Shown here in pieces: positions 10,934-19,377 of a stretch of DNA of 50,433 nt. A model generated the notes under the pieces. That model was given only the letters and a program-made list of their open reading frames with translations, made no database searches and was not told where the DNA came from. A program made the translations under genes and the position numbers. The stretch spans positions 1 through 50,433 of the forward strand of contig NZ_NOXX01000195.1 in the NCBI RefSeq assembly GCF_002251775.1. Direction: 5' to 3'. The DNA comes from Flavobacterium aurantiibacter (GTDB lineage: Bacteria; Bacteroidota; Bacteroidia; Flavobacteriales; Flavobacteriaceae). How positions within the stretch are numbered: the first letter of the stretch is position 1; each line of letters begins with the position of its first letter.

Positions 10934-10962
10934 AAAGATAGAAAAAATGATAATTGCCCAAC
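10934..10962 (-). promoter_or_regulatory. Candidate promoter of the response regulator
   Basis: On the minus strand, TTG (10960-10962), an 18-base spacer and TATCTTTA (10934-10941) differ from the TTG / TAnnTTTG consensus only in the last base. They sit about 25 bases upstream of ATG 10909, which supports that ATG as the original start and the TAA as a true interruption. Confidence 0.4.
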
Positions 10963-11012
10963 AAATGAATTTAATCAGAAAAATCGCATAGTAAGTATCC
11001 CCTTTCTTTGGT

Positions 11013-11020
11013 TATTTTTG
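11013..11020 (+). promoter_or_regulatory. TAnnTTTG -7 element upstream of prfC
   Basis: TATTTTTG at 11013-11020 is an exact match to the Bacteroidota -7 element, 17 bases before the ATG at 11038. I see no clear -33 element at the right distance. Confidence 0.4.
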
Positions 11021-11037
11021 CAGCCATTAAATACGAT

Positions 11038-12624
11038 ATGGATACGCAATTAGAAATAGCCAGACGACGCACATTTGGAATTATCAGCCACCCCGATGCT
11101 GGAAAAACAACCTTAACTGAAAAGCTTCTTCTTTTCGGAGGCGCCATTCAAGAGGCCGGCGCCGTAAAAAGCAATAAAATTAAGAAAGGTGCCACATCCG
11201 ATTTCATGGAAATTGAACGGCAGCGCGGAATCTCGGTTTCAACATCGGTATTAGCGTTCAATTACAAATCAAAAAAAATAAATATTCTAGACACACCAGG
11301 TCACAAGGATTTTGCCGAAGATACATTTCGAACGTTAACTGCAGTGGATAGTGTTATAGTGGTCATCGACGTTGCGAAAGGAGTTGAAGAACAAACAGAG
11401 AAATTAGTTGCTGTTTGTCGATTGCGCAAAATCCCAATGATTGTTTTCATCAATAAGCTCGATCGCGAAGGAAAAGACGCCTTTGACTTGATGGACGAAG
11501 TTGAGCAAAAACTGGGTCTTAAAGTAACTCCTTTAAGCTTTCCTATTGGAATGGGATACGACTTTAAAGGAATTTACAATATCTGGGAGAAAAATGTTAA
11601 TTTATTCACTTCGGACAGTAAGAAAAATATCGAAGATACTATTGCTATCGATGATTTGAATAGCACTGAATTGGATCAGTTGGTCGGAAAAAGCGCGTCG
11701 GACAAATTACGGGAAGAGCTCGAATTAATTCAAGAGGTTTACCCAGCTTTTGATCGTGAATCCTATTTATTGGGTGAGCAACAACCTGTCTTATTTGGAT
11801 CAGCCCTCAACAATTTTGGCGTTCGCGAACTGCTAGATTGCTTTTTGGACATTGCGCCACCACCTACTCCAAAAGAAACAGAACAACGCATTATCCTACC
11901 TGAGGAACCAAAAATGACCGGCTTCGTTTTTAAAATCCATGCCAATATGGATCCCAAACATCGAGACAGATTAGCTTTCATAAAGATAGTTTCCGGGACT
12001 TTCGAACGCAACAAATCATACTTACATACGCGACTTCAAAAGAGCTTTAAGTTTTCTAGTCCGAATGCTTTCTTTGCTGAAAAGAAGGAAATTGTGGACG
12101 TTTCTTTTGCAGGAGACATCGTTGGCCTTCACGACACCGGAAATTTTAAAATTGGCGACACCCTAACCGAAGGCGAAAATTTGAAATTTAAAGGAATTCC
12201 GAGCTTTTCGCCAGAACATTTCAGATACGTCAATAACGCAGATCCATTAAAAAGCAAACAGTTGGAGAAAGGAATTGACCAACTTATGGATGAAGGAGTA
12301 GCGCAACTTTTTACTTTAGATTTAAACGGAAGAAAAGTAATTGGAACAGTAGGTGCTTTGCAATACGAAGTTATACAATACCGCCTGGAACATGAATACG
12401 GCGCAAAATGCAGCTATGAAAACTTCCCTGCCTACAAAGCTTGTTGGATTGAAACTAGTGATCCTCGCGAGGAACAATACTTAGATTTTAAACGAGTTAA
12501 ACAGAAATTTTTGGCTAAAGATAAAAGCTGCAAAGAAGTCTTTCTCGCTGACTCTGAATTTAGTATACAAATGGCAGCTCAAAAGTATCCGAATGTCAAG
12601 CTACATTTCACATCTGAATTTTGA
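11038..12624 (+). CDS. prfC: Peptide chain release factor 3 (class II GTPase)
   Basis: This is a translational GTPase that recycles RF1/RF2 from the ribosome after peptide release, acting in the cytoplasm. The ATG at 11038 starts MDTQLEIARRRTFGIISHPD, the usual family N-terminus; an upstream TTG (11008) lies within the promoter region and is unlikely. G1 (SHPDAGKTTLTEK), the switch region with RQRGISVSTS, G3 (DTPGHKDFAED) and G4 (NKLDRE) are present, followed by the beta-barrel and C-terminal domains. At 528 residues it has normal family length and is undamaged, unlike the genes to its left. It appears monocistronic. Confidence 0.96.
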   Translation: MDTQLEIARRRTFGIISHPDAGKTTLTEKLLLFGGAIQEAGAVKSNKIKKGATSDFMEIERQRGISVSTSVLAFNYKSKKINILDTPGHKDFAEDTFRTLTAVDSVIVVIDVAKGVEEQTEKLVAVCRLRKIPMIVFINKLDREGKDAFDLMDEVEQKLGLKVTPLSFPIGMGYDFKGIYNIWEKNVNLFTSDSKKNIEDTIAIDDLNSTELDQLVGKSASDKLREELELIQEVYPAFDRESYLLGEQQPVLFGSALNNFGVRELLDCFLDIAPPPTPKETEQRIILPEEPKMTGFVFKIHANMDPKHRDRLAFIKIVSGTFERNKSYLHTRLQKSFKFSSPNAFFAEKKEIVDVSFAGDIVGLHDTGNFKIGDTLTEGENLKFKGIPSFSPEHFRYVNNADPLKSKQLEKGIDQLMDEGVAQLFTLDLNGRKVIGTVGALQYEVIQYRLEHEYGAKCSYENFPAYKACWIETSDPREEQYLDFKRVKQKFLAKDKSCKEVFLADSEFSIQMAAQKYPNVKLHFTSEF

Positions 12625-12768
12625 TAGCACAAATAAATATGTTAAAAAATTAAACGAACATCAGTAAATTACTCAATTTAGACCTAATTCAATAAATAAT
12701 CTTTAGCAGTTTGCAATCTTAGTAGTTTAATTTACTTAAAATAAGTTAAAAAAATATTTTAGCTGCTG

Positions 12769-12798
12769 TTTGATATTTAAAAAATAGTTATACATTTA
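12769..12798 (+). promoter_or_regulatory. Promoter of the small membrane protein (TTTG-N18-TACATTTA)
   Basis: TTTG at 12769-12772, an 18-base spacer and TACATTTA at 12791-12798 fit the Bacteroidota promoter consensus except for the last base. The ATG follows 31 bases later. The rest of the 205-base gap after prfC is AT-rich, with nothing else recognisable. Confidence 0.5.
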
Positions 12799-12829
12799 CA
12801 AAAAATTTAAAATCTAAAAGTAGCGTGTT

Positions 12830-13042
12830 ATGAGAATTAACTACAATAAATTTATACTTACTCTGATGCTGTTTGCGGTAAGTTTTGCTTCATTTGCTCA
12901 GTTACCAAACCCAGATGGCCCGAGTACAGGGGGGGAAGATGATCTGCCAGCACCAATCAATTCGAAAATCATTTACCTTTCAATTGCAGCGCTTGCATTT
13001 GCCTTCTATTATTTAAGGAAAAATAAAGCGGTAAAGGCTTAA
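12830..13042 (+). CDS. Small signal-peptide/transmembrane protein (flavobacterial 'PAPIN' type, unknown function)
   Basis: The protein has 70 residues: a signal peptide (KFILTLMLFAVSFASFAQ), a short acidic Pro/Gly-rich stretch (LPNPDGPSTGGEDDLPAPIN), one membrane segment (IIYLSIAALAFAFYYL) and a basic tail (RKNKAVKA). This order resembles C-terminal sorting or anchor signals of surface proteins, except that the whole protein is little more than the signal. I recall similar very small proteins as common in flavobacteria, without a known function. It has its own promoter (12769-12798) and terminator (13062-13093), so it forms a single-gene unit just upstream of the tyrosine phosphatase. Confidence 0.8.
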   Translation: MRINYNKFILTLMLFAVSFASFAQLPNPDGPSTGGEDDLPAPINSKIIYLSIAALAFAFYYLRKNKAVKA

Positions 13043-13061
13043 TTTAAGTTGTATATCTTAC

Positions 13062-13093
13062 AACACCAACATTACATGTTGGTGTTTTTTTTT
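13062..13093 (+). terminator. Rho-independent terminator
   Basis: A perfect 9-base-pair stem (AACACCAAC / GTTGGTGTT) with a 7-base loop is followed directly by a run of nine T residues. It ends the small-protein transcript, six bases before the phosphatase ATG, so it may also attenuate read-through into that gene. Confidence 0.85.
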
Positions 13094-13098
13094 ATACC

Positions 13099-13839
13099 AT
13101 GTGGATATTCAATAAAAGTAAAAAACTCTTTTTAGCAGATATCATACCTGATGGATTTATTGACATTCATAGCCATATTCTACCAGGTATCGACGACGGA
13201 GCTACAACTGTAGAACAATCTGTGCAACTTCTCTGTGAACTAAGTGAACTAAATATTTCCGCATTTATTGCAACTCCTCACAATATTCAAGGAGTTTGGG
13301 AAAATAGCCCAGAAAAAGTTAATCAAAGTCTTCAAGCACTGCAGAAGCAGGATAATTTACCTATCGATGCAACAAAGATTAGAGCATCATCTGAATACAT
13401 GCTCGATAACAGATTTAGAGAGCTTCTTAAAACAAACAAAGTTGTAGCACTCAAGGACCGTTACCTACTCGTAGAAATGTCGTATATCGCTGCTCCTATA
13501 AATTTATACGAACTACTTTTTGAGCTCCAGGATCAAGGATATAAACCTATCCTGGCACATCCTGAACGCTATAGCTTTCTTCATGGAAATATGGCAGAGT
13601 ACAAAAGACTAAAACAAGTTGGTTGTAAATTTCAACTTAATTTAGCGTCTATTACTGGATACTATGGCCAAGGACCAAACCGCGCTGCTGACGAACTTCT
13701 TCAAGCCAAATTATATGATTTTGTAGGCACAGATGTACATCATTCACGACACATCAAAGCACTTAAATCAAATATTCTTTTAAAGAAAACCGATGAACTT
13801 CAGCAGATAATTAACGCTAATCTCTTTTTTCAAATCTAG
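13099..13839 (+). CDS. PHP-domain tyrosine-protein phosphatase (CpsB/YwqE family)
   Basis: This metal-dependent phosphatase is expected to remove phosphate from the tyrosine tails of Wzc-type kinases and so control polysaccharide export. PHP motifs are visible: DIHSHILPGIDDGA (His24, His26, Asp32), ATPHN, AHPERY and GTDVHH, with the family length of 246 residues. It is read on the plus strand, convergent to the polysaccharide locus whose two Wzc kinases are its likely substrates. No promoter is evident between the terminator that ends at 13093 and the ATG, so transcription may come from read-through. Confidence 0.92.
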   Translation: MWIFNKSKKLFLADIIPDGFIDIHSHILPGIDDGATTVEQSVQLLCELSELNISAFIATPHNIQGVWENSPEKVNQSLQALQKQDNLPIDATKIRASSEYMLDNRFRELLKTNKVVALKDRYLLVEMSYIAAPINLYELLFELQDQGYKPILAHPERYSFLHGNMAEYKRLKQVGCKFQLNLASITGYYGQGPNRAADELLQAKLYDFVGTDVHHSRHIKALKSNILLKKTDELQQIINANLFFQI

Positions 13840-13856
13840 AAAGAAGGGATTTTTTA
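13819..13856 (+). terminator. Rho-independent terminator overlapping the phosphatase stop codon
   Basis: A 13-pair stem (AATCTCTTTTTTC with GAAAGAAGGGATT, including two G-T wobble pairs) and a 7-base loop precede a T-rich tail (TTTTTTATTT). The left arm lies in the last codons of the gene. Confidence 0.6.
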
Positions 13857-14195
13857 TTTGGGCGCGCCGGCACCAAAAACATACATAAAGAAAAACCATA
13901 ACGCCGTCACGTGTTTCGCTAAATCTTTTAAATTTTTTGAGAAAAATTTAAAAGGATACCGCTTCACCCGTTCGCGCAGAAAAAGTGCGCATCTTTAGAA
14001 AAACACATAGATCAAAATGAGTAAATTCGAGACTGATTTTTAAAAAAACAGATTCCTAAATTTACTATTTTAACATTACCAACTGCCTACGAAGAGGGAA
14101 ATAAAGATTGAGCTTAAGACCAAAAAACACAGCTACTCAAAACAATATTCGTAAAACACCTAAGATGTCAATACAAGTTTATAAGTAAATTTGAT
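13857..14195. other. Non-coding spacer between convergent transcripts
   Basis: There is no credible ORF here. It holds a perfect 13-bp inverted repeat (13925-13954) and an imperfect one (about 14021-14064, arms beginning GTAAATT and ending AATTTAC). Either could terminate the long leftward polysaccharide transcript that ends at 14196. Apart from an 8-base GGCGCGCC palindrome near 13861, I see nothing else of note. Confidence 0.5.
13925..13954. repeat. Perfect 13-bp inverted repeat, 4-base loop
   Basis: CTTTTAAATTTTT and AAAAATTTAAAAG flank TGAG. The arms are almost pure A/T. It is a candidate terminator or RNA-stabilising hairpin at the end of the leftward operon. Confidence 0.7.
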
Positions 14196-16613
14196 CTACT
14201 TTTTAAAAATAGCCAGTAAGCGCTGCCAAAAAGTTAATTTCACTTCCTCAACCCCATAGCCGTAGCCATAGCCGTAGCCGTAGCCATACCCATAACCGTA
14301 ACCATAGCCATACCCATAACCGTAACCATAGCCCTTAGCCGAAGAGGTATCATTTAATAAGATAGACATATTAGGCAATTTCTGCCCTTCATACATGAGC
14401 TGAGCAACACGTAGCATACGCTTATCGAGATAATTAGCACGAACAACGTAAATGAACGTATCAGCATGCTTGGCAATCAATAGTGTATCGGTGACTAAAC
14501 TAACTGGAGCTGTATCGACAAGTATGTAATCATAGTTTGCTTTTAGATATGCAAACATTTCATCAACTTTTCCACCCATTAAAAGCTCTGCTGGATTTGG
14601 GGGTATCACACCAGCTGGCAATACATATAAACTTTCGTACCCGTCTATCTTTATTATTAAATCGTCGATATTTGCTACCTTGTTAGAAAGATAACTTGTA
14701 ATTCCGCGTTCACCGCTAATCTGAGGTAGAAAATCATCTAATTTAGGGTTGCGGATATCCATACCCATTAACAATGTTTTCTTGCCAGAAATCGCAAAAG
14801 TAGAGGCCAAGTTCACAGATATAAATGTTTTCCCTTCTTTTGGCAAGGTGGATGTCATAAATATACACTTCGCAACCCCTTCTTTTGTATTAGCAAGAAG
14901 AAAGTCAAGGTTAGTGCGAACAATTCTTACTGCTTCAGCCGTACTTGATCGGCTATTAATTTGAACCAATTCACTTTCATTTGCGGAGTTTGGCACGTCA
15001 CCAACTATAGGAATTGAAATTGTGCTTTCAATATCACCTCTGTGTTTAACTTTGTTATCTAAAATGAACATGATGTATAAAAAGCTAAAAGGAATAAGTA
15101 GACTAACCACTAAACCCACGCTTAGAATAAGTTCTTTTTTAGGAGAAACAGCACTTGGAAGAACGTAGGCCTTATCTATTATTTTTGAATTTGGCGAAGT
15201 AACGGCTAGAGAAATTGCGTTTTCTTCGCGTTTTTGCAAAAGATAAAGGTATAGTGTCTCCTTGATTTGTTGGTTTCGAGAAATACTTCTAGACTTCCTT
15301 TCCTGACCGGGTATTTTTTTGATTCTCGAATCCACCAAATTTTCTTGACCTCGAACTTGTTCTAATTTTACTTTTAAAGCTGTATTATAGGTATCGATGC
15401 TTTTCTCTAAGGATTGACGTAAATCCGCGATTTGCTGCTCTAAATTTATTTGAAACAGGTTTTCGTCGGTCCCTGCAGCTGCAATTCTATTTCTTTTATT
15501 AACCAAAGTATTGTATGTGGTTGTTAGCGTTGCGATCTCACCTCCACCTTCTTCTGGAATTAGGTTTGCTGGTATAACCTCATACTTTCCAGCCTTAGCT
15601 AAATAATCTTTAACATACTTCAATACGATAAGCTCCGTTTCTAAAGTAATATTTTCTTTTCTGGAATCGCTGGCATTACTTAAGAAAATACCTGCTTCAC
15701 TAGTAATATCTGTTAGCTTATTAGATGACTTAAAATTCTCTAAGTTATATTCAACACTATCCAATTCTTTCGTTATAGTTGCTAAGCGATCGTTGATGAA
15801 TTCTCTTGTTTTACGTGCAACTTCATTTCGATCAGAAACTGCATCATCATTGTATTGACGCATCAACGTGTTGATGAAGTCAATTGCCAGTTGTTTTATC
15901 GAATGATTAAGAGATATATTAACAACACTACTCGCTGCATCTTTGTTCAGAGAAACTGACAGACCTCCCTGAAAAAAGTTAATCATTCTTTCTAATGGCA
16001 TAACATGCACGACAAGAATTGGCTCTGTTTTAAACTTAATACGAACTTCTTCATTATTAGTAACTACTAGAGTCCCTAATCTAGATTTGATGATTTGCCC
16101 GTAACGATAAACTTGAGAACTTTCACCGACTGCACTAATTAACTTGAATGAAGTTGGGTTTAAATGTTTAATTCTGAATACAGTATCTAAAGCATCAAAG
16201 TCTGCTGATTTTTCTACAAAGTCAATTTTTACAGGATTATTTTCATAAATCTGCGTTTTTTTTACTCTACCTTCGCTTTCGTACCTAATACAAAGTTGCA
16301 ATTCTTTGATTGTTCGCGCGATAATATTACGCGATTTTATAACTTCAATCTCATTTTCAACGTTACTTTTTACCCCGAAAGAACCAAGGTCGGCAAATGA
16401 GGTCAATTCTGTTGCAATTCCTCCCTTTTTATCATCTTTAATTAAGATACTTGAGGTAACCTTATAGACGGGAACAGCATATCGGAGGTAAATTGTTGCA
16501 ACTAAAATTCCTAAGATCCCGAAAAGCGCGAACCATTTCCAATAAAATAAATATCTAAACGCCTGCTGAAGTAGGTTATTTTCTTGGTTCTCCGTATTAA
16601 AATTAGTCTTCAT
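14196..16613 (-). CDS. wzc: Wzc-type polysaccharide co-polymerase and tyrosine autokinase, copy 1
   Basis: This inner-membrane protein forms a periplasm-spanning complex with Wza and regulates chain length and export by cycles of tyrosine phosphorylation. The 805 residues comprise a first membrane segment near 25-47, a periplasmic Wzz-like and coiled region, a second membrane segment near 490-515, then a BY-kinase domain. That domain has Walker A (TSTLPKEGKTFISVNLA, about 583-600), Walker A' (LLMGMDIRNPKL) and Walker B (YDYILVDTAP). The C-terminus carries 13 consecutive Gly-Tyr pairs (about 761-786), the presumed autophosphorylation tail. Its ATG overlaps the wza stop by one base (TAATG). It is the last gene of the long leftward run. 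Confidence 0.95.
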   Translation of the reverse strand: MKTNFNTENQENNLLQQAFRYLFYWKWFALFGILGILVATIYLRYAVPVYKVTSSILIKDDKKGGIATELTSFADLGSFGVKSNVENEIEVIKSRNIIARTIKELQLCIRYESEGRVKKTQIYENNPVKIDFVEKSADFDALDTVFRIKHLNPTSFKLISAVGESSQVYRYGQIIKSRLGTLVVTNNEEVRIKFKTEPILVVHVMPLERMINFFQGGLSVSLNKDAASSVVNISLNHSIKQLAIDFINTLMRQYNDDAVSDRNEVARKTREFINDRLATITKELDSVEYNLENFKSSNKLTDITSEAGIFLSNASDSRKENITLETELIVLKYVKDYLAKAGKYEVIPANLIPEEGGGEIATLTTTYNTLVNKRNRIAAAGTDENLFQINLEQQIADLRQSLEKSIDTYNTALKVKLEQVRGQENLVDSRIKKIPGQERKSRSISRNQQIKETLYLYLLQKREENAISLAVTSPNSKIIDKAYVLPSAVSPKKELILSVGLVVSLLIPFSFLYIMFILDNKVKHRGDIESTISIPIVGDVPNSANESELVQINSRSSTAEAVRIVRTNLDFLLANTKEGVAKCIFMTSTLPKEGKTFISVNLASTFAISGKKTLLMGMDIRNPKLDDFLPQISGERGITSYLSNKVANIDDLIIKIDGYESLYVLPAGVIPPNPAELLMGGKVDEMFAYLKANYDYILVDTAPVSLVTDTLLIAKHADTFIYVVRANYLDKRMLRVAQLMYEGQKLPNMSILLNDTSSAKGYGYGYGYGYGYGYGYGYGYGYGYGYGVEEVKLTFWQRLLAIFKK
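14256..14333 (-). repeat. Gly-Tyr codon repeat (13 x 6 bp) in wzc, with a duplicated 24-bp block
   Basis: Thirteen GGN-TAY codon pairs encode the tyrosine tail. Within it a 24-bp block occurs twice in direct succession (14283-14306 and 14307-14330), which suggests recent growth by slippage in 6n-base steps that keep the frame. Confidence 0.85.
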
Positions 16614-17389
16614 TAACGTATCAATAATGCTAGGGATGTTAGTAGCAATGAAATAGCGGAAATAATCACGGTTGTATTAGGCCCGACAGCTGATGCATTT
16701 ATTTTTGTTCTGTTTGGCTGCACATAAACAACATCATTTTGCGACAGATAGTAATTATCAGAAGTAAGTAGATTTGCATCTGTTAAATCAACCTTTCTAA
16801 TTTCCTTAACTCCATCTATGTCTTTAATCAGCAGAACTTCTGATCGATTTCCGTAGATTGTCATTCCGCCAGCCTGAGAAATTGCGTCTAAAATAGTTAT
16901 TCGTTCACCCACAGAGTTTATCGTTCCCGGTTTTTGAACCTCACCTTCGACACTCACTTTAAAATTCATGATACGAATGGTAACGATTGGATCTTTAATA
17001 AATTTCCGCAAGCCTTTTGTTAAAGAATCAACTATTTCGAGTTTTGATTTTCCACTGACTTGAACTTCCCCTAATCCCGGAAAATTAATATTCCCCTTAG
17101 AATCAACAAGATATAATTGAAATTGTTGTTGTGCGAGCTGATTGCCGTTAATATTCACACTAGCGATAGGTAAATTGTATGGAAGAGCAGCTTCGGTTTC
17201 TTTTGAATTGACAAAAATCATCAAAAGGTCATCAGTTTTCAATCTAGGCAGATAGTTCTTCTCATCTACAACTGTATTATACTTCACATTTTTATTGAAG
17301 TAGATAATCCGCTCTTTGGAGGCGCAGCTGCCTAATAATAAGATCAGCATCAAAAAACCTGTAACCTTTACCAACAATTTCATAGGCAT
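16613..17389 (-). CDS. wza: Wza-type polysaccharide export lipoprotein, copy 1
   Basis: This is an outer-membrane export channel of the polysaccharide export family. A lipoprotein signal (VTGFLMLILLLGSCAS, lipid-attachment Cys22 counted from ATG 17389; ATG 17383 is equally possible) is followed by a Poly_export domain (LKTDDLLMIFVNS), a SLBB-like part (FKVSVEGEVQKPGTINSVG, ILDAISQAGGMTIYG) and a hydrophobic C-terminus. At 258 residues it is shorter than enterobacterial Wza, as is common in Bacteroidota. A TAnnTTTG element 15 bases upstream suggests that wza-wzc copy 1 can be transcribed on its own. Confidence 0.93.
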   Translation of the reverse strand: MPMKLLVKVTGFLMLILLLGSCASKERIIYFNKNVKYNTVVDEKNYLPRLKTDDLLMIFVNSKETEAALPYNLPIASVNINGNQLAQQQFQLYLVDSKGNINFPGLGEVQVSGKSKLEIVDSLTKGLRKFIKDPIVTIRIMNFKVSVEGEVQKPGTINSVGERITILDAISQAGGMTIYGNRSEVLLIKDIDGVKEIRKVDLTDANLLTSDNYYLSQNDVVYVQPNRTKINASAVGPNTTVIISAISLLLTSLALLIR

Positions 17390-17403
17390 TAATTTTCACT
17401 GTG

Positions 17404-17411
17404 CAAATATA
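17404..17411 (-). promoter_or_regulatory. TAnnTTTG -7 element upstream of wza copy 1
   Basis: TATATTTG on the minus strand, 15 bases before ATG 17389, lies in the 41-base gap after the dehydratase gene. It is an exact match to the -7 consensus; no clear -33 element. Confidence 0.45.
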
Positions 17412-17430
17412 GCTTTAAACCCGCAGCATT

Positions 17431-19356
17431 TTAGTCTAATCTAGAAAAATGAGAATTCAAACTTTTAAACTCCGGAACAATTTCTTTCATTTTACTTACT
17501 ATTGAGTTGTTTGAACCCGTTTCGATTGCCCAGACTAAGTCGTTAATTTGATTTTCAACGAGATAAAAATTTTCAGACTCTTCAGTAGCAATCATAATTT
17601 TTGAATGGTGTGTTGGCAAGGTTTTGGCTTGATCATTTAATAGCTCTTCATAGAGCTTTTCTCCAGGTCTAAGTCCGATTATCTTGATTTCGATATCTTC
17701 GTCGGGTTTTAGCCCTGCCAGACGAATCATTTTTCGAGCCAGATCAATAATCTTAACGGGCTTACCCATGTCAAAAATAAAAATCTCTCCTCCTTTTCCC
17801 ATCGAACCCGCTTCCAAAACAAGCTGACAGGCTTCGGGAATGGTCATAAAATAACGAATGATATCGGGATGCGTTATAGTTACTGGGCCGCCACTTTTAA
17901 TTTGATTAGTAAATAACGGCACCACTGAACCATTAGAACCTAACACATTACCAAATCGAGTGGTAATAAATTTGGTTGCGAAAACGTTTTTATTAAAATT
18001 AAAACTCTTAAAAAACGACTGGACATAAATTTCAGCAATACGCTTACTGGCTCCCATTACGTTGCTTGGATTCACTGCTTTATCAGTTGAAACCATCACC
18101 ACACGTTCAACTTTAAAATCGACCGCTAAGTCTGCAATGTTTTTTGTACCCAAAACATTAACCTTAACTGCTTGAACTGGATTTGCTTCCATTAAAGGAA
18201 CATGTTTATATGCAGCTGCATGGTAAACGACCTGTGGTTGATGCTGTTCAAATACTAAACGAAGTGATTCTCGATCTCGAACATCTGCAAGAATTGGAAT
18301 GTAATCGATATCGGTATTTAGTGCCGGCAGCTCCAAAGTTAAGTTATGTAAAGGACTTTCAGCTTGATCCAATAAAACTAGTTTTTTTGGATTAAACTTA
18401 GAGATCTGGCGAGCAATTTCACTACCGATAGAGCCTGCAGCTCCGGTTATAAGTACAATTTTTCCATCTAATTGCTGAGAGATCGACTGCATGTCCAGAA
18501 CAATCGGCTTGCGCTCCAACAAATCTTGAATACTGTAATTTTGGATTTTCTTCGAAATTTCCTTCTTATTTTCCCAATCGGTAATTATGGGAACAGAATA
18601 AACTTTCAAATTATATTCTAAGCAATCTTCTACTATAGACAAACTTTCCTCTTTAGTAAGACTCTTATCGGCAATAATTAAACCTTCAGCATCTAGATTA
18701 CGCATTAGCGCTGATATCTTTTTGGAATAGCTCAAAATAGGCAGATTGAGAATTCGTTTTGTGCCGGACTGATAATCTTTGTCAACAAAACCAATGACTT
18801 TGAAGCGAACAGGCTTTTCTAATTTAAGTGCATTTGCAACGCTTATGGCATTGGCGTCAGCGCCAAAAATTAAAACTCGAATTAGCTCCTCCTCTTTAAT
18901 TTCGGACAGATATACTTCGAAGGTCTGACGGACAATGATTCGATATAACAATAAGCCACAAAAAGTGAAAATAAAGTTTATGAATAGTCCTGCATTCATA
19001 AAAATCTTCTGCCCGATTATCAAATCACAGAGTCCGTTGGTAATTACTAAAACAACGAGCGTTAGAAATAGAGACAAGAATAACTTCACAGCATCTATAA
19101 AAGATGAGTGACGAATAATTCCACTATACGTTCTTAAGACATAAAAAAAGAACAAATTTACGAGAAGAAAATAGGGCACAATAACTTCAAGATACTTCCC
19201 ATGAACGTAATTTCGTTCCATTTCGGTTAGCATCAAAAAAGTAAATAATGCACAACAGAAAACAATAAACATGTCTATAAGCAAGACAATCCACCTAGGT
19301 AGATAGCTCAGATCTTTTAGTGTTTTCCCAATAGTGAAATCGTCGAAAAATCGCAT
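17431..19356 (-). CDS. Membrane-bound UDP-N-acetylhexosamine 4,6-dehydratase (PglF/CapD/WbpM type)
   Basis: The predicted role is conversion of UDP-GlcNAc to UDP-2-acetamido-4-keto-2,4,6-trideoxyhexose, the first step to bacillosamine-type sugars. The 641 residues begin with four membrane segments (about 20-130), then a CoA-binding-like Rossmann domain, then the catalytic SDR domain with TGAAGSIGSEIARQ (about residue 300) and the family motif STDKAVNPSNVMGASKR. That last motif replaces the usual Tyr-x-x-x-Lys with Met-x-x-x-Lys, as in this subfamily. The adjacent aminotransferase and PglD-like gene complete the pathway. Substrate choice (GlcNAc or another HexNAc) is inferred from those neighbours. 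Confidence 0.92.
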   Translation of the reverse strand: MRFFDDFTIGKTLKDLSYLPRWIVLLIDMFIVFCCALFTFLMLTEMERNYVHGKYLEVIVPYFLLVNLFFFYVLRTYSGIIRHSSFIDAVKLFLSLFLTLVVLVITNGLCDLIIGQKIFMNAGLFINFIFTFCGLLLYRIIVRQTFEVYLSEIKEEELIRVLIFGADANAISVANALKLEKPVRFKVIGFVDKDYQSGTKRILNLPILSYSKKISALMRNLDAEGLIIADKSLTKEESLSIVEDCLEYNLKVYSVPIITDWENKKEISKKIQNYSIQDLLERKPIVLDMQSISQQLDGKIVLITGAAGSIGSEIARQISKFNPKKLVLLDQAESPLHNLTLELPALNTDIDYIPILADVRDRESLRLVFEQHQPQVVYHAAAYKHVPLMEANPVQAVKVNVLGTKNIADLAVDFKVERVVMVSTDKAVNPSNVMGASKRIAEIYVQSFFKSFNFNKNVFATKFITTRFGNVLGSNGSVVPLFTNQIKSGGPVTITHPDIIRYFMTIPEACQLVLEAGSMGKGGEIFIFDMGKPVKIIDLARKMIRLAGLKPDEDIEIKIIGLRPGEKLYEELLNDQAKTLPTHHSKIMIATEESENFYLVENQINDLVWAIETGSNNSIVSKMKEIVPEFKSLNSHFSRLD

Positions 19357-19377
19357 GTTTAATACTATTTCAGGTTA

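Noticed and set aside
11008..11037. An upstream TTG start for prfC
   Set aside because: It adds ten residues (VIFAAIKYD) not typical for the family and overlaps the -7 promoter element; ATG 11038 gives the usual N-terminus.
13861..13868. GGCGCGCC palindrome as an operator
   Set aside because: A single 8-base palindrome with no partner or known regulator context; probably chance.
14256..14333. Short tandem repeat as a CRISPR or non-coding satellite
   Set aside because: It encodes the Gly-Tyr tail in frame, as in other Wzc proteins of this group.
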